Shown in pieces: positions 10,536 to 18,510 of a DNA stretch of 33,159 nucleotides (its first letter is position 1; each line of letters starts with the position of its first letter). The notes under the pieces were generated by a model. It saw only the letters and a list, made by a program, of their open reading frames with translations. It searched no databases and had not been told where the DNA came from. A program made the position numbers and the translations under genes. The DNA lies in assembly GCF_016773205.1 (NCBI RefSeq), contig NZ_JAETWB010000011.1:1-33159 (forward strand). The letters are read 5' to 3'. The stretch comes from Belnapia arida (GTDB lineage: Bacteria > Pseudomonadota > Alphaproteobacteria > Acetobacterales > Acetobacteraceae).

Positions 10536-10706
10536 TTAGCGCATTGCAAAAGCCGCAGCCCGCGCTCTGCAACCAACCTCAAGTGCTCGAACAGCATAGC
10601 ACTCTGAAGTCGGTTGCACTGCTGCCGACATAGGCAGACCGCTGCAGGCTACTCCGAGCGGACTTCTTCGCTGGGCTTTACAGGATCAACCTCGCCCCGG
10701 TGCTGT

Positions 10707-11099
10707 TCAACCGGGGATACGCGCGATGACCTTGATTTCGAAGTCGAATCCCCCAAGCCAGTTGACGCCAATGGCTGTCCAATTTGGATAAGGCGGGTTG
10801 GGGAAGACTTCGCCTTTTACGGCCAGGACCATGCGGAATTGATGTTCGGGGTCGGTGTGAAAGGTCGTCACGACAACGATATAATCGAATCCGCAACTAC
10901 CCGCTTGTAAGGTTGCCTCAAGATTGGCGAACGCCAAACGAACCTGGGTCTCAAAGTCCGGCTCGGGCGAGCCATCGCTGCGACTGCCGACCTGACCGGA
11001 CGCAAACAAGAGATCGCCTGATCTGATCGCTGCGGAGTAAGTCTGTGACGTGTAGAGGTCATGCCGCCCGGCGGGGAAAACGGCATCACGTTGGGACAT
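10707..11099 (-). CDS. RidA-family (YjgF/UK114-like) protein lacking the catalytic Arg
   Basis: A 130-residue single-domain protein. The ATG at 11099 has AGGAGAG about 5 bp upstream. The fold signatures AIRSGDLLFASGQVG (residues 24-38), FANLEATLQAGSCGFDYIV (about 58-75) and the final VxxL...EIKVIARIP strand are all present. RidA proteins are trimeric cytosolic enzymes that hydrolyse enamine/imine intermediates released by PLP enzymes. That activity needs an Arg in the P-x-R motif (Arg105 of the E. coli protein). Here the matching segment is YPNWTAIGVNWL, so Trp107 stands where the Arg should be. It therefore belongs with the Rid subfamilies that lack imine deaminase activity and whose role is unclear. 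The gene stands alone; the neighbours are a divergent SnoaL-like gene and an IS5 relic. Confidence 0.93.
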   Translation of the reverse strand: MSQRDAVFPAGRHDLYTSQTYSAAIRSGDLLFASGQVGSRSDGSPEPDFETQVRLAFANLEATLQAGSCGFDYIVVVTTFHTDPEHQFRMVLAVKGEVFPNPPYPNWTAIGVNWLGGFDFEIKVIARIPG

Positions 11100-11506
11100 A
11101 TGGACTCTCCTACTGTGGGCGGCCTGCGAAGCACGCGATACTGAGTGTCGATCGAAGCGGCACGAATGATGGCGTCGCGCCGTCCGCGGCCGTGCCTCGA
11201 CGGGGTGATGAACTGGAAACGGCCGAAAGATGAGTGCCCTCGGCTACGAAGGGGGAAGATCCTTTGATTGGCCTCCCGTGCCGGTGTAACCGAAGCGAAG
11301 AAGATCAGAATCGACCGGCATCGCCCTTTCCGATCGTTAAACAGGATCAGGGCCGTACGTGCTTTGGTCACCATCCACCGTAAGGAGATGGTCAGCGATA
11401 CGGTCGTTGCGGCTTCGCTGAGGTCCTCTTGGGTTTCCGCAAGGATGAGCAGGACGAAGCCGGTTGCCACCACGGCTCTTTCAAAACCACTTGGGCGAGG
11501 TTCACC
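11100..11506. other. Divergent intergenic region between RidA-like and SnoaL-like genes
   Basis: About 400 bp with no gene I can support. It should contain the promoters of both divergent genes. Open frames exist on both strands but have no ribosome site or family motif. No clear operator or palindrome was found. Confidence 0.4.
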
Positions 11507-11890
11507 GTGAGCGACCAGGTTAGTCGGAACAAGCAGGCGGCGATGGACTTCTATAACCTGATGTTCAACCAGTGCCGCCCGGCGGAGGCGGTCGAGCAAT
11601 ATGTCGGCGACCGCTACATCCAGCACAACCCCATAGTGCCGGATGGCAAGGAGGGCTTCGTTGCCTACTTTGAGCGGATGGCGAAGGAGTATCCCGGCAA
11701 ACGCGTCCATTTCGTGCGGGTGCTGGCTGAAGGTGACTTCGTCGTCCTTCATACCCGCCAAGAATGGCCCGGCGATTCAGATTGGGTAAGCATGGACATC
11801 TTTCGCTTCGAGAAAGGGAAAATTGTCGAGCATTGGGACGTGTTGCAGCGTGTCTCTGCCGAAGCCGCCAACCCCAACACCATGTTCTAG
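11507..11890 (+). CDS. SnoaL-like / NTF2-fold protein
   Basis: A 127-residue protein of the cone-shaped alpha+beta NTF2-like fold. The GTG at 11507 is chosen because GGCGAGG lies 6-7 bp upstream and the product then begins right before the first helix. Signatures are [39 protein letters not shown] and [13 protein letters not shown], then [16 protein letters not shown]. These match the stand-alone SnoaL-like group (polyketide-cyclase related) common in proteobacteria, where the His-Asn-P and the final EHWD residues line the pocket. The substrate is unknown. It lies head-to-head with the RidA-like gene and upstream of, but opposed to, an MDR oxidoreductase, which suggests a small detoxification or catabolic cluster. 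Confidence 0.9.
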   Translation: MSDQVSRNKQAAMDFYNLMFNQCRPAEAVEQYVGDRYIQHNPIVPDGKEGFVAYFERMAKEYPGKRVHFVRVLAEGDFVVLHTRQEWPGDSDWVSMDIFRFEKGKIVEHWDVLQRVSAEAANPNTMF

Positions 11891-12063
11891 ATTCATCGGG
11901 AATGGTCACCTGTTGACTGCTCCGAAACCAGAGCGCAGCGAAGCCAAGCCTTCAAGCCGCTCGCGCAGGGGTCACTTGCCCAGCGTGGAGGGCTTGGCTG
12001 CTTTGAATGCCTCGTTGCGAAGGGGAGACCGATGATCAGGCAGCCGGTCGTCCGCACGACGCG

Positions 12064-13080
12064 TCAGGCAGCGGCCCGCTGGCTCGGGTACAACGCTCCC
12101 GCCTCGCCCGACACGTCGATCACGATTTTTCCGCGCAAGCCGCGCGTGCTCCCATTCTCCAGGAGATCGTGCGCCTCGCCTATGCGCGCGAGCGGAAACG
12201 TCGCGCCGATGACAGGCTTCACCAGACCCCGTTCAACCAGATTGGTCAGCGCGTCGAGCTTCCCGCGATTCTGGCGGGTGAACACAAAGTGGTAGGCAGC
12301 GTTCTTGCTCCAGGCCTCGATGAGGTTCTGAGGTTGTGTAATATCAACGAGGCTAACGACGCGACCGTAGGCGGAGAGCGTCAGCGGGCTCCGTGCCAGC
12401 GTGTCACCACCAATGGTGTCGAAGACGACGTTGACGCCATCTCCATCAGTTTGTCGAAGAACAGCCTTTACATAGTCCTCTGCCGTGAAGTCTAGCGTCT
12501 CATCTGCGCCAAGGGAGCGCACGAAATCATGATCGCGGGCGCGGGCCGTTGTGATCACCCGCGCGCCGATCGCTTTGGCGACCTGGATCGCAATCGTCCC
12601 CACGCCACCCGCTCCGCCGTGAATCAATACGGCTTCACCGACCCTGAGCTGCGCGCGTTGAACGAACGCCTCCCAAACAGTACCTCCCACAAGTGTCAGG
12701 CTTGCGGCCTCGATGTGCGAAAGGTTCCTGGGCTTGCGGCCCACTAGCTCCACGTCAGCGACGTGTTGCTCGGCATAGGACCCGGCGCCACCGAAGATCT
12801 TTGGCGTGTAGTAGACCGCATCGCCGATCCCGAACTCGGTAACATCGGACCCAACCTCTGCAATGACGCCGGAAATGTCGTGGCCGATGATGGCAGGCAG
12901 CGGTACGTGATCCGCGTAGTCACCACGACGAATCTGGCAATCCAGCGGGTTTACGGCAGTCGCGTGCACGCGGACCCGCACTTGGCGCGGCCCGACCGGC
13001 GGCACCGAAACCTCGCGCAGTTCGAACGCGTCCATTCCGCCGAAACGGGTGAGAACGGCAGCCTTCATGGTTTGGGACAT
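12064..13080 (-). CDS. Zinc-independent MDR oxidoreductase (quinone oxidoreductase-like)
   Basis: A 338-residue medium-chain dehydrogenase/reductase. ATG 13080 follows AAGGAA by 6 bp; an open extension to 13146 is not family-like. The N-terminal GroES-like domain (about 1-125) has [32 protein letters not shown] and [12 protein letters not shown]. The Rossmann domain has the nucleotide-binding [19 protein letters not shown] (about 155-173) and the C-terminal [10 protein letters not shown]. The catalytic zinc ligands and the structural-zinc Cys quartet of alcohol dehydrogenases are absent, so it belongs to the NADPH:quinone-reductase/enal-reductase-like branch that reduces quinones or activated double bonds. 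A truncated paralogue and a divergent LysR gene lie just upstream. The LysR protein is the likely regulator of the pair (inference). Confidence 0.95.
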   Translation of the reverse strand: MSQTMKAAVLTRFGGMDAFELREVSVPPVGPRQVRVRVHATAVNPLDCQIRRGDYADHVPLPAIIGHDISGVIAEVGSDVTEFGIGDAVYYTPKIFGGAGSYAEQHVADVELVGRKPRNLSHIEAASLTLVGGTVWEAFVQRAQLRVGEAVLIHGGAGGVGTIAIQVAKAIGARVITTARARDHDFVRSLGADETLDFTAEDYVKAVLRQTDGDGVNVVFDTIGGDTLARSPLTLSAYGRVVSLVDITQPQNLIEAWSKNAAYHFVFTRQNRGKLDALTNLVERGLVKPVIGATFPLARIGEAHDLLENGSTRGLRGKIVIDVSGEAGALYPSQRAAA

Positions 13081-13140
13081 GGTAGATTCCTTTTCAACAG
13101 TGAATGACCCAGTGGCTGGCGGGGCCCCGCTCAGAACTGG

Positions 13141-13392
13141 CGCCAAGTCGCCGGAATGCCGACTGACAGAAGTGCACGCCGCTCACGTCGGCACCTGATG
13201 CGAGCATTGTGCCGGCAACGTCGTAGCCGAGGATGGCCGGCGGCCTTGGCGCCAGATGCTATGATCGACAGGGTTCACGCTGGTGGCTGTGGTCGCCACC
13301 ACTGCCTTGCCTGGGCCTAGCTGGCGGTCAGGCAGGTTCACGAGCCGAAAGACGTCAGGCTCTCCGAAGGCCCCGATCACATAGGCACACAT
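13141..13392 (-). pseudogene. Truncated second MDR oxidoreductase
   Basis: It starts at ATG 13392 with GGAG 6 bp upstream. The first 50 residues (MCAYVIGAFGEPDVFRLVNL, then VATTATSVNPVDHSIWRQG) are the N-terminus of an MDR enzyme different from the intact neighbour. Near 13240 the frame shifts: the family sequence [20 protein letters not shown] continues in another frame, while the open frame ends at 13183. Homology stops about 60 bp before the intact MDR gene. Only the GroES-like N-terminal part remains, so no enzyme can be made. Since its start faces the LysR gene, it was probably the original regulated target, with the downstream gene second in the operon. Confidence 0.75.
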
Positions 13393-13683
13393 AAATAGCT
13401 CCTGCCTGAACGGCTCATGACGGGTCCGTCACACCTTATCGCCGCCATCTGATCTCTTTGCAGAGAATGGAGAAGCGGGCATTCTCCCGGATCAGCTTCA
13501 AAAATACCTTGAAAATGAATGTGGCGAAGTCTGGTCGTGGCCTGATGTTCGCGCCGGCATCTGAGGCGCTGCGGCCGAGGCGGCTCTTCAGTAGCCGCGA
13601 ATGCGCATGGGACATTCTGCCTCAGTTGCCAGAGATCACGCGCCAGTTGATGCCGGCGTCAACCTCGACTTGGAAGCCACATT
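13393..13683. promoter_or_regulatory. Divergent promoter region of MDR genes and lysR (inferred)
   Basis: The 291 bp between the oppositely oriented MDR remnant and the LysR gene should hold overlapping promoters and the LysR binding site, as is usual for this gene arrangement. I could not single out a convincing T-N11-A palindrome or promoter boxes by eye. A plus-strand open frame inside (13458-13697) has no motif and is not called. Confidence 0.35.
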
Positions 13684-14610
13684 GTGGATATCAGTGACCT
13701 GAACCTGTTCGTGCGCATCGCCCGGCTTGGCAGCATCAGCGCTGCAGCACGTGACCTCAATGTCACCCCGGCGGGGGCGAGCGCGCGCCTTGCAGCGCTC
13801 GAGAAGCGGTTGGGAGCGCGCTTACTGCATCGCACGACACGGCAAGCGACTCTGACCGAGGACGGGATAGCCTTCCTGCCGCATGCTGAGCACGTATTGG
13901 ATGCGGCATTGGCCGCGCGCGCGGCGCTCGGGCGCGAGCAGGCGACACCGCGCGGCACGCTCCGTGTGGCGGCCCCGGCCTCCTTCGCGCGCATGCATAT
14001 TGTGCCGGGCCTTAGTGAATTCTGTAACCGCTACCCAGAGCTTATCCTCGACATGCGCATCTCGGACAGCGTTGTCGACCTGGTGGAGGGCGCGTTCGAC
14101 GTTGCTGTTCGTTACGCAGAGCTTAGGGATTCGTCCTTCGTCGCGCGGCGACTTGCGCCCGACCGGCGTGTACTGGTCGCGTCACCGGACTACATCGCGC
14201 GGCGTGGTCGGCCGCGGTCGCCGGACGACCTTGCCAATCACACCTGCCTCGTCGTCGGCACTCTTGACCTCTGGACGTTCCAGGGGGTGAATGGGAGGAC
14301 CATAGAGCGGCAGGTGATGCCTACCCTGCGCATCAACGACGGTGGCGCAGTGCGCGATGCCGCGTGTGCTGGGCTTGGGATCGCGCTTATGGCCACCTGG
14401 TGCGCAGCGGAGGAGATCCGAAGCGGCGCGCTGGTCCCCGCGCTTCCGGAGTATTCGCTTGTCTCAACGCAAACCCTATGGGTGCTCTATCCGAGCTCGC
14501 GGGAGCTCGCGCCCAAGGTCAGGGCATTTATCGACTGGCTGGTTGCAAGATTCGGACCGGAGCCATACTGGGACCGGGACCTAGAAGCAGTGGTCGGCCT
14601 TGGACGCTGA
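13684..14610 (+). CDS. LysR-family transcriptional regulator
   Basis: A 308-residue LTTR. The GTG at 13684 is used: TGGAAG lies about 7 bp upstream and the product starts exactly at the winged-HTH (MDISDLNLFVRIARLGSISA). The HTH helix AAARDLNVTPAGASARLAAL is followed by the linker helix LEKRLGARLLHRTTRQATLT. The effector domain spans about 90-295, with RGTLRVAAPASFARMHIVP, the first-lobe strand DLVEGAFDVAVRYAEL and the second-lobe GLGIALMATWCAAEEI. It resembles the CrgA/AaeR-like group that often controls an adjacent oxidoreductase. It is divergent from the MDR genes, fitting a local activator or repressor role (inference). No terminator was spotted. Confidence 0.96.
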   Translation: MDISDLNLFVRIARLGSISAAARDLNVTPAGASARLAALEKRLGARLLHRTTRQATLTEDGIAFLPHAEHVLDAALAARAALGREQATPRGTLRVAAPASFARMHIVPGLSEFCNRYPELILDMRISDSVVDLVEGAFDVAVRYAELRDSSFVARRLAPDRRVLVASPDYIARRGRPRSPDDLANHTCLVVGTLDLWTFQGVNGRTIERQVMPTLRINDGGAVRDAACAGLGIALMATWCAAEEIRSGALVPALPEYSLVSTQTLWVLYPSSRELAPKVRAFIDWLVARFGPEPYWDRDLEAVVGLGR

Positions 14611-14917
14611 CTTGGCCAGCGTCTCCATCAGGGGACGTGCCAATGGGTGTTTTGTCGGATCTCACGCTAGCGGGGCCATTGGGCCGGTGGTGCCGAGATA
14701 GATGGCAGAACAAATGTCCATCTCAGAAGCTCGATCTCTCTGTAACATTCAACACGCTTTGCCTGCCCGCAGGTGAGGCTGCCATACATGATCCGGCGTA
14801 GAGGAAAAGCGGCCCTGAGGAAGCGGCCCACAAGTGCGGGGATACATGGGAAGTCGCCCTTCAACGCGACTTCCATTGGACCGGCGTGCGAGTGTTCGGC
14901 AACAGCAGCGGCGCTGG
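14611..14917. other. Gene-free stretch
   Basis: Nothing recognisable in about 300 bp between the LysR gene and a decayed small gene; open frames here lack ribosome sites and motifs. Confidence 0.4.
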
Positions 14918-15202
14918 TTATCTTGGTCCCCCGTCGCTGGCTGGTTCCGCCCCAAGCCAAGTCACCGCGGCCTTGAGCAGCGCCACATCCCCCTCCCGTC
15001 ATCGATGCCGCGTCAGCAGTTTGGTTTCCGCGGACGACGGCATCCCAAGGGCATCGCCGATCGCAGGGTGCGTGGTGATGCCTCGATCATCCAACTCACG
15101 ACCAGTCGCCATCTTCAACCGAATGGTCTGCAAGCGGTCAGCGTTCCGGCGCCGATCCTCCTCGGGCAAGACCTTCGGCTTCGCGGCTGAAGGCGTGCTT
15201 GG
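14918..15202 (-). pseudogene. Decayed small helical protein gene with internal TGA
   Basis: On the minus strand one frame, interrupted by a single TGA at 14999-15001, reads KPKVLPEEDRRRNADRLQTI, then RLKMATGRELDDRGITTHPA, IGDALGMPSSAETKLLTRHR, stop, then REGDVALLKAAVTWLGAEPA, ending at TAA 14918. The sequence on both sides of the TGA is clearly coding-like and continuous in frame, and the position suits a Trp (RHRW-REGD), a one-base TGG to TGA change. The gene also lacks a good start: a stop lies at 15203-15205 and the nearest ATG upstream (MFPDQARL..., 15219) is in another frame, hinting at a second lesion. The protein looks like a small soluble helical protein of roughly 90 residues; I do not know its function. 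Confidence 0.5.
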
Positions 15203-15217
15203 TCAGGGAACATGCTC

Positions 15218-15328
15218 ATGCTGCAGATGTTGGTCTGCATGACAGACGGCGCTATCCTCAGGCTGAAGATCCTGGCCGAACAACCATCGCGGCCTGAAAC
15301 ACTGGTTCTGATGGAGCAAAGCTTGTGA
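15218..15328 (+). CDS. Possible small ORF coupled to a lipoprotein gene
   Basis: A 36-codon frame from ATG 15218 (another ATG at 15212) reads MLQMLVCMTDGAILRLKILA and ends LVLMEQSL. AGGGAA lies about 8 bp before 15218. Its TGA overlaps the GTG start of the next gene (GTGA), an arrangement typical of translational coupling. The predicted product has no motif. It may be a leader peptide, a real small protein or chance. Confidence 0.3.
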   Translation: MLQMLVCMTDGAILRLKILAEQPSRPETLVLMEQSL

Positions 15329-15489
15329 AAACAACGTTTGCCGTGCTGGCTCTTGCGCTAACGCTGCTAGGATGCGCAGACTTGATCCCTCCAGAGGAGC
15401 GCCACTTCGTCAATCCTTGCCCTGCAGGCAAAACCTATATGAGGGCGTTTAACAGTTGCTGGCCGCTGCGGACGCAGCCCGCTCAGTAA
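15325..15489 (+). CDS. Small lipoprotein (54 residues)
   Basis: A short gene with GTG start at 15325 and GGAG 8 bp upstream. The product begins MKTTFAVLALALTLLGCADL: a charged n-region, a hydrophobic core and a clean lipobox L-L-G-C with Cys17 as the predicted lipidated residue, followed by Asp at +3. The mature part is only 38 residues with two further Cys (in NPCPAG and NSCWPL) that could form a disulphide in the periplasm. Such entericidin-sized lipoproteins sit in the inner or outer membrane; the function here is unknown. The TAA lies 16 bp from the left end of an IS6 relic, which may have removed downstream partners. Confidence 0.7.
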   Translation: MKTTFAVLALALTLLGCADLIPPEERHFVNPCPAGKTYMRAFNSCWPLRTQPAQ

Positions 15490-15504
15490 ATGGTGTTGGG
15501 GCAG

Positions 15505-16160
15505 GGCGCACTGTCAATCTGTCTACTCTTCGGCCGCCGCACTGGCATGCCAAAGGCTACGCGCAGCAGAGTTCACGCAGCGACGGCAGCCCCGCTGAAA
15601 TCCGCCCACACCATGAACGCTCGCGCCCTTGCGGCACGATGCTCAATGGCGGTGACGTGGTCGCGGCGGAGACGGAAGAGGTTGGCGATCTGGCTTTGAC
15701 TCAAAGGAAGCGTTGTGCTTGCCGAGGGGACTTCAAGCCCTTCAACTGCCGTTCTCGTCGTCGCGTCGGCTCTGCACCAGCACATCGAGCACCAACCCGG
15801 TCTGGTTCATGGCACGCCGGAACCAGTGCTGTATCCTAGCAATCCTGATCGGGACCTCGTCGGGGTGCCACTTCTCTCCGGTGCAGAGCAGCCTTAGCCT
15901 GATCCGGTTGGCGAACTCCTAGGCCAGCTTGAGCGCCCGCTGCCGTACAGGCATGGCTGACAACAATGCCGCGCGCTGCCATCGTCTCCCCGGCCATGCG
16001 AAGGCTAAGCGGGAAGCGAAAGTACAGCCACACCGCTTGGCTGATGACCTCCGCTGGGAAGCGAAGCCGACAAAGGGCGCATTGACACTTGGCAGGCTCA
16101 TTCCGGCTACTACCGAACCGGTCCCGACCAACCAAGTCCAAATCAACTTGGCAGTGTCCC
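15505..16160 (-). mobile_element. IS6-family element remnant with internal deletion
   Basis: Imperfect 13-bp inverted ends (10 matching) are seen at 15505-15517 (GGCGCACTGTCAA) and, inverted, at 16148-16160, enclosing 656 bp, shorter than a normal IS6 element. Inside, reading leftward, the transposase N-terminus RFPAEVISQAVWLYFRFPLS and LRMAGETMAARGIVVSHA is followed in other frames by EFANRIRLRLLCTGEKWHPD and RAMNQTGLVLDVLVQSRRD. It then jumps to the C-terminal IANLFRLRRDHVTAIEHRAA (15573-15700). The section with the later catalytic Asp and Glu is missing, and there are several frameshifts and a TAG. This is a dead element of a different IS6 subgroup from the intact one at 5500. Confidence 0.75.
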
Positions 16161-16442
16161 TACGAGGTCAAGGTACTGCCGCCCTCGGGTGCGAGGTACC
16201 TTATGGCGCTCGCCGCGGTGACAGGGGGCCGCGGTCGGCAGGAAGGGGGTGGTGCAGGAACGCCGTGGACGCTGTACCGGTTAGGACGGCGGGATGATGG
16301 CGGTGCCACCTCGACACGTTGAAAGGCCAAGCCCGGGCAGGCGATGGTGGCGGGCGACGAAGGGGGCTGGCGGCGGCGTGGCGGCTGGTGAAACTCTGCG
16401 GCGGCGGCCCGAACCTCGACGTCGCCGGAGGGAGAACACCAC

Positions 16443-17516
16443 GTGTACGCCTGCGGCCAACCGGCCAGCCTCGACTGGCAGATCCAGCCTGCATCGCCCT
16501 GCGGCCCGCTTCGGTTCGGCGCGATAGCGCTTGCTCTGGTCTTCCTCGCCGGATGTGCATCACAATTGGGACCGGACCGGGGAGAGACATCACAGAGTGG
16601 TTTCGACCGGGTCTGCGCGCCCGTGTCGCGAACACGCCATGCGACCAGGACGGAAGCCGTCCCTTCTCCCGAGGTATTCCAACCAACATTCGACCGGTTC
16701 GCAGCACTTGGCTTTTCGAAAGATGCCGTCGACATCGCCGAGATCATCGGCGTGCAGCCCTTGCTGGAGCAGTTGCTCACGGCCGAGACGGACGCAGCAC
16801 GGGGCCGTGGTATGGCCGCCGAACTTCAGCTACTACGGCTGCGCCTGGCCATCTCGGACCGGATCCAACTGGCAATGCTCGACATCTCTAGCACCCTTGC
16901 CGTGATCGACTGCGAAGGGGAGCGGGGCGACGCGCTGCGAGTGCGGCTGCAGGCAGCGGAGGACCGCAGGTCGCGCCGACTAGGCCTGGCGAGCATCCTG
17001 GTTGGTGCCACTACGGCGGCCCTCACGGGCGGATTGTCGCTGGGTGGCGCCTCTGCAGGCGGCGACATCGCCGGGATCGTCGGCGGCACCGCCGAGGCGT
17101 CCGTGGCGACCGCGCTGCTGTTTGGGGATATCTCTGGCACGCTTCGGACCGAGCGCAACCTGCTGCGGGAGGTTTGGGAGCACCCGCCGCGGTCCGAGCT
17201 GTTTCCGAACACGGTCTGGCGATACCTCACCCGGCGCCGGCTAGACAGTTCAGACCGCGCCAGCCCTGCCGAGACAGTGGCGGCGGAGTGGCGGGCGGGA
17301 GATCGGTTCGGCGCGCCCGGCTCGCAGGCCGAGCGGGCGCGCATCGAGTTGCTACTTGGCCCGGGCGGGGTCTACACGGTCCAGGAGTTGGAAATGCGGG
17401 ACGCGATGCTGGATCTGTTGGAGGCGAGCATCGCGCTGATGAGCGAAGAGCTGCGCGTTCTGGTCATCGCGCTCGCGGACCGTCCTCCCCCGGGCGCTTC
17501 CGTCGTTGGAAAGTGA
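16443..17516 (+). CDS. Putative lipoprotein of unknown function
   Basis: A 357-residue protein. GTG 16443 is preceded by GGAGGGAG at about 8 bp, an excellent ribosome site. A basic/polar leader of about 24 residues is followed by FGAIALALVFLAGCAS, a lipobox L-A-G-C with the Cys at about residue 38, so the mature protein should be lipid-anchored with Ser at +2 (outer membrane by the usual rule). The mature part has mostly helical sequence, a Gly/Ala-rich hydrophobic stretch at about 180-230 (LGLASILVGATTAALTGGLS ... SVATALLFG) that may form one or two membrane or amphipathic helices, and a helical C-terminus (ELEMRDAMLDLLEASIALMS). I do not recognise a family. It stands alone between an IS relic and a Nudix fragment. 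Codon use is GC-rich and normal. Confidence 0.85.
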   Translation: MYACGQPASLDWQIQPASPCGPLRFGAIALALVFLAGCASQLGPDRGETSQSGFDRVCAPVSRTRHATRTEAVPSPEVFQPTFDRFAALGFSKDAVDIAEIIGVQPLLEQLLTAETDAARGRGMAAELQLLRLRLAISDRIQLAMLDISSTLAVIDCEGERGDALRVRLQAAEDRRSRRLGLASILVGATTAALTGGLSLGGASAGGDIAGIVGGTAEASVATALLFGDISGTLRTERNLLREVWEHPPRSELFPNTVWRYLTRRRLDSSDRASPAETVAAEWRAGDRFGAPGSQAERARIELLLGPGGVYTVQELEMRDAMLDLLEASIALMSEELRVLVIALADRPPPGASVVGK

Positions 17517-17599
17517 CCATAGGCCAGCTTGCACTCCGGCCGCTCGATGGCACGGACTCGCGGCAAGCTGGATGCCATGTCAGCGCCTCCCGCTCTTGA

Positions 17600-17866
17600 T
17601 GGGTCATCTTCAGAGAAGCTCACTGCACGCCGGAAAAGGAGCAGGCTGGCCGACAGTGTGCAACGTTGCCGCTCGCGATGCGGGAGGGGGAGGAGCAAGT
17701 CATGCTGGCGACCAGTCGTGGCATGTGCCGCTGGGTGGTGCCGAAGGGCCGAGAGAAGCAAGGCTCGACTGCCTGCGAGCAGGTCGCCAGGGAGGCGTAC
17801 GAGGCGGCGGGGCTGGACGGCCGGGTCAAATCGGAGTCAATCGGGCTCTACTCGTACACCAAGCAC
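17600..17866 (+). pseudogene. Nudix hydrolase fragment
   Basis: The frame reads RQCATLPLAMREGEEQVMLA, then TSRGMCRWVVPKG, REKQGSTACEQVAREAYEAA and GLDGRVKSESIGLYSY before breaking at about 17866. This is the N-terminal half of a Nudix protein of the diphosphoinositol-polyphosphate-hydrolase-like bacterial group (TSRG.xRWVxPKG). The Nudix box is imperfect: REAYEAAGL has Ala where the second Glu of the E-E metal pair belongs. There is no proper start (a TGA lies just before 17600; the only candidate is TTG 17666), and the 3' half is replaced by an IS21 fragment. It is a broken gene. Confidence 0.75.
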
Positions 17867-18391
17867 TTTTCGAGCACGGGATGGACGCCGATGAGCCGGC
17901 CATCCTCCAGACTACGGACCTCGGTGGTTGACCTGCACCATGACCGGACGCCGGTGGGTGCCGTCGGGGATGGAGTAGAGGTTGCCCCCGACCAAGACCA
18001 CGCCCTCGTGGGAGATGCGCCGCTCGAGGCAAAGGACGGCGTTGAACGGCCCGGCCGGCAGCGGCTTGAGGATCGGCTCCGAGGCAGTGCCTCGAACCTC
18101 GGTGAAGTGCCCGATGACGATGCGCCCGGTGGTGCCGTGCAGGCGGCGGTTGGCGACTTGGTTGAGCCACAGGGTGAACTGCACGTTCAGGTCGCCAAGG
18201 TTGCGGAAGGCCCTGGCCTGGAAGAAGTCCTCGCGGACGTAGCGGAACGGCCTCTCGACTTTGCCCTTGGTCTTGGCGCGACAGGGTCGGCAAGCCTTGG
18301 GCAGGTAGCCGTAATGGCTTGCCAGGGCGAGGAGCTTGTCGTTGTAGACGATGCTGCGCTCGTCGACCTCGCCAAGGACCGCGGTGCGCAT
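17867..18391 (-). mobile_element. IS21-family istA transposase C-terminal fragment
   Basis: Minus-strand sequence from 18391 reads MRTAVLGEVDERSIVYNDKL, LALASHYGYLPKACRPCRAK, TKGKVERPFRYVREDFFQAR and LWLNQVANRRLHGTT, ending with GGNLYSIPDGTHRRPV. This is the second half of IstA, including the last catalytic Glu (KGKVERPF). Near 17920 a frameshift occurs: the open frame stops at 17912 while TTEVRSLEDGRLIGVHPVLE continues in another frame to the junction with the Nudix piece. The first half of istA and the helper ATPase istB are absent. The sequence just upstream (18392-18500; APSPLAPFDDW in frame) is not IstA-like, so the left break is near 18391. Confidence 0.8.
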
Positions 18392-18510
18392 CCAGTCGTC
18401 GAAGGGCGCCAGCGGCGAAGGCGCGGGCTCGCTCGGCTTGTAGGCCGGTGGCTCCAGGCCGCGCGCCGGGCGTTGGCTGGCGCTGCGGATCGCGGTGCAA
18501 CCGCACTACG

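Noticed and set aside
18392-18510. Extension of istA or a separate gene on the minus strand (APSPLAPFDDW...)
   Set aside because: The sequence does not match IstA and is too short and isolated to assign; probably part of the scpA upstream region or another breakpoint fragment.
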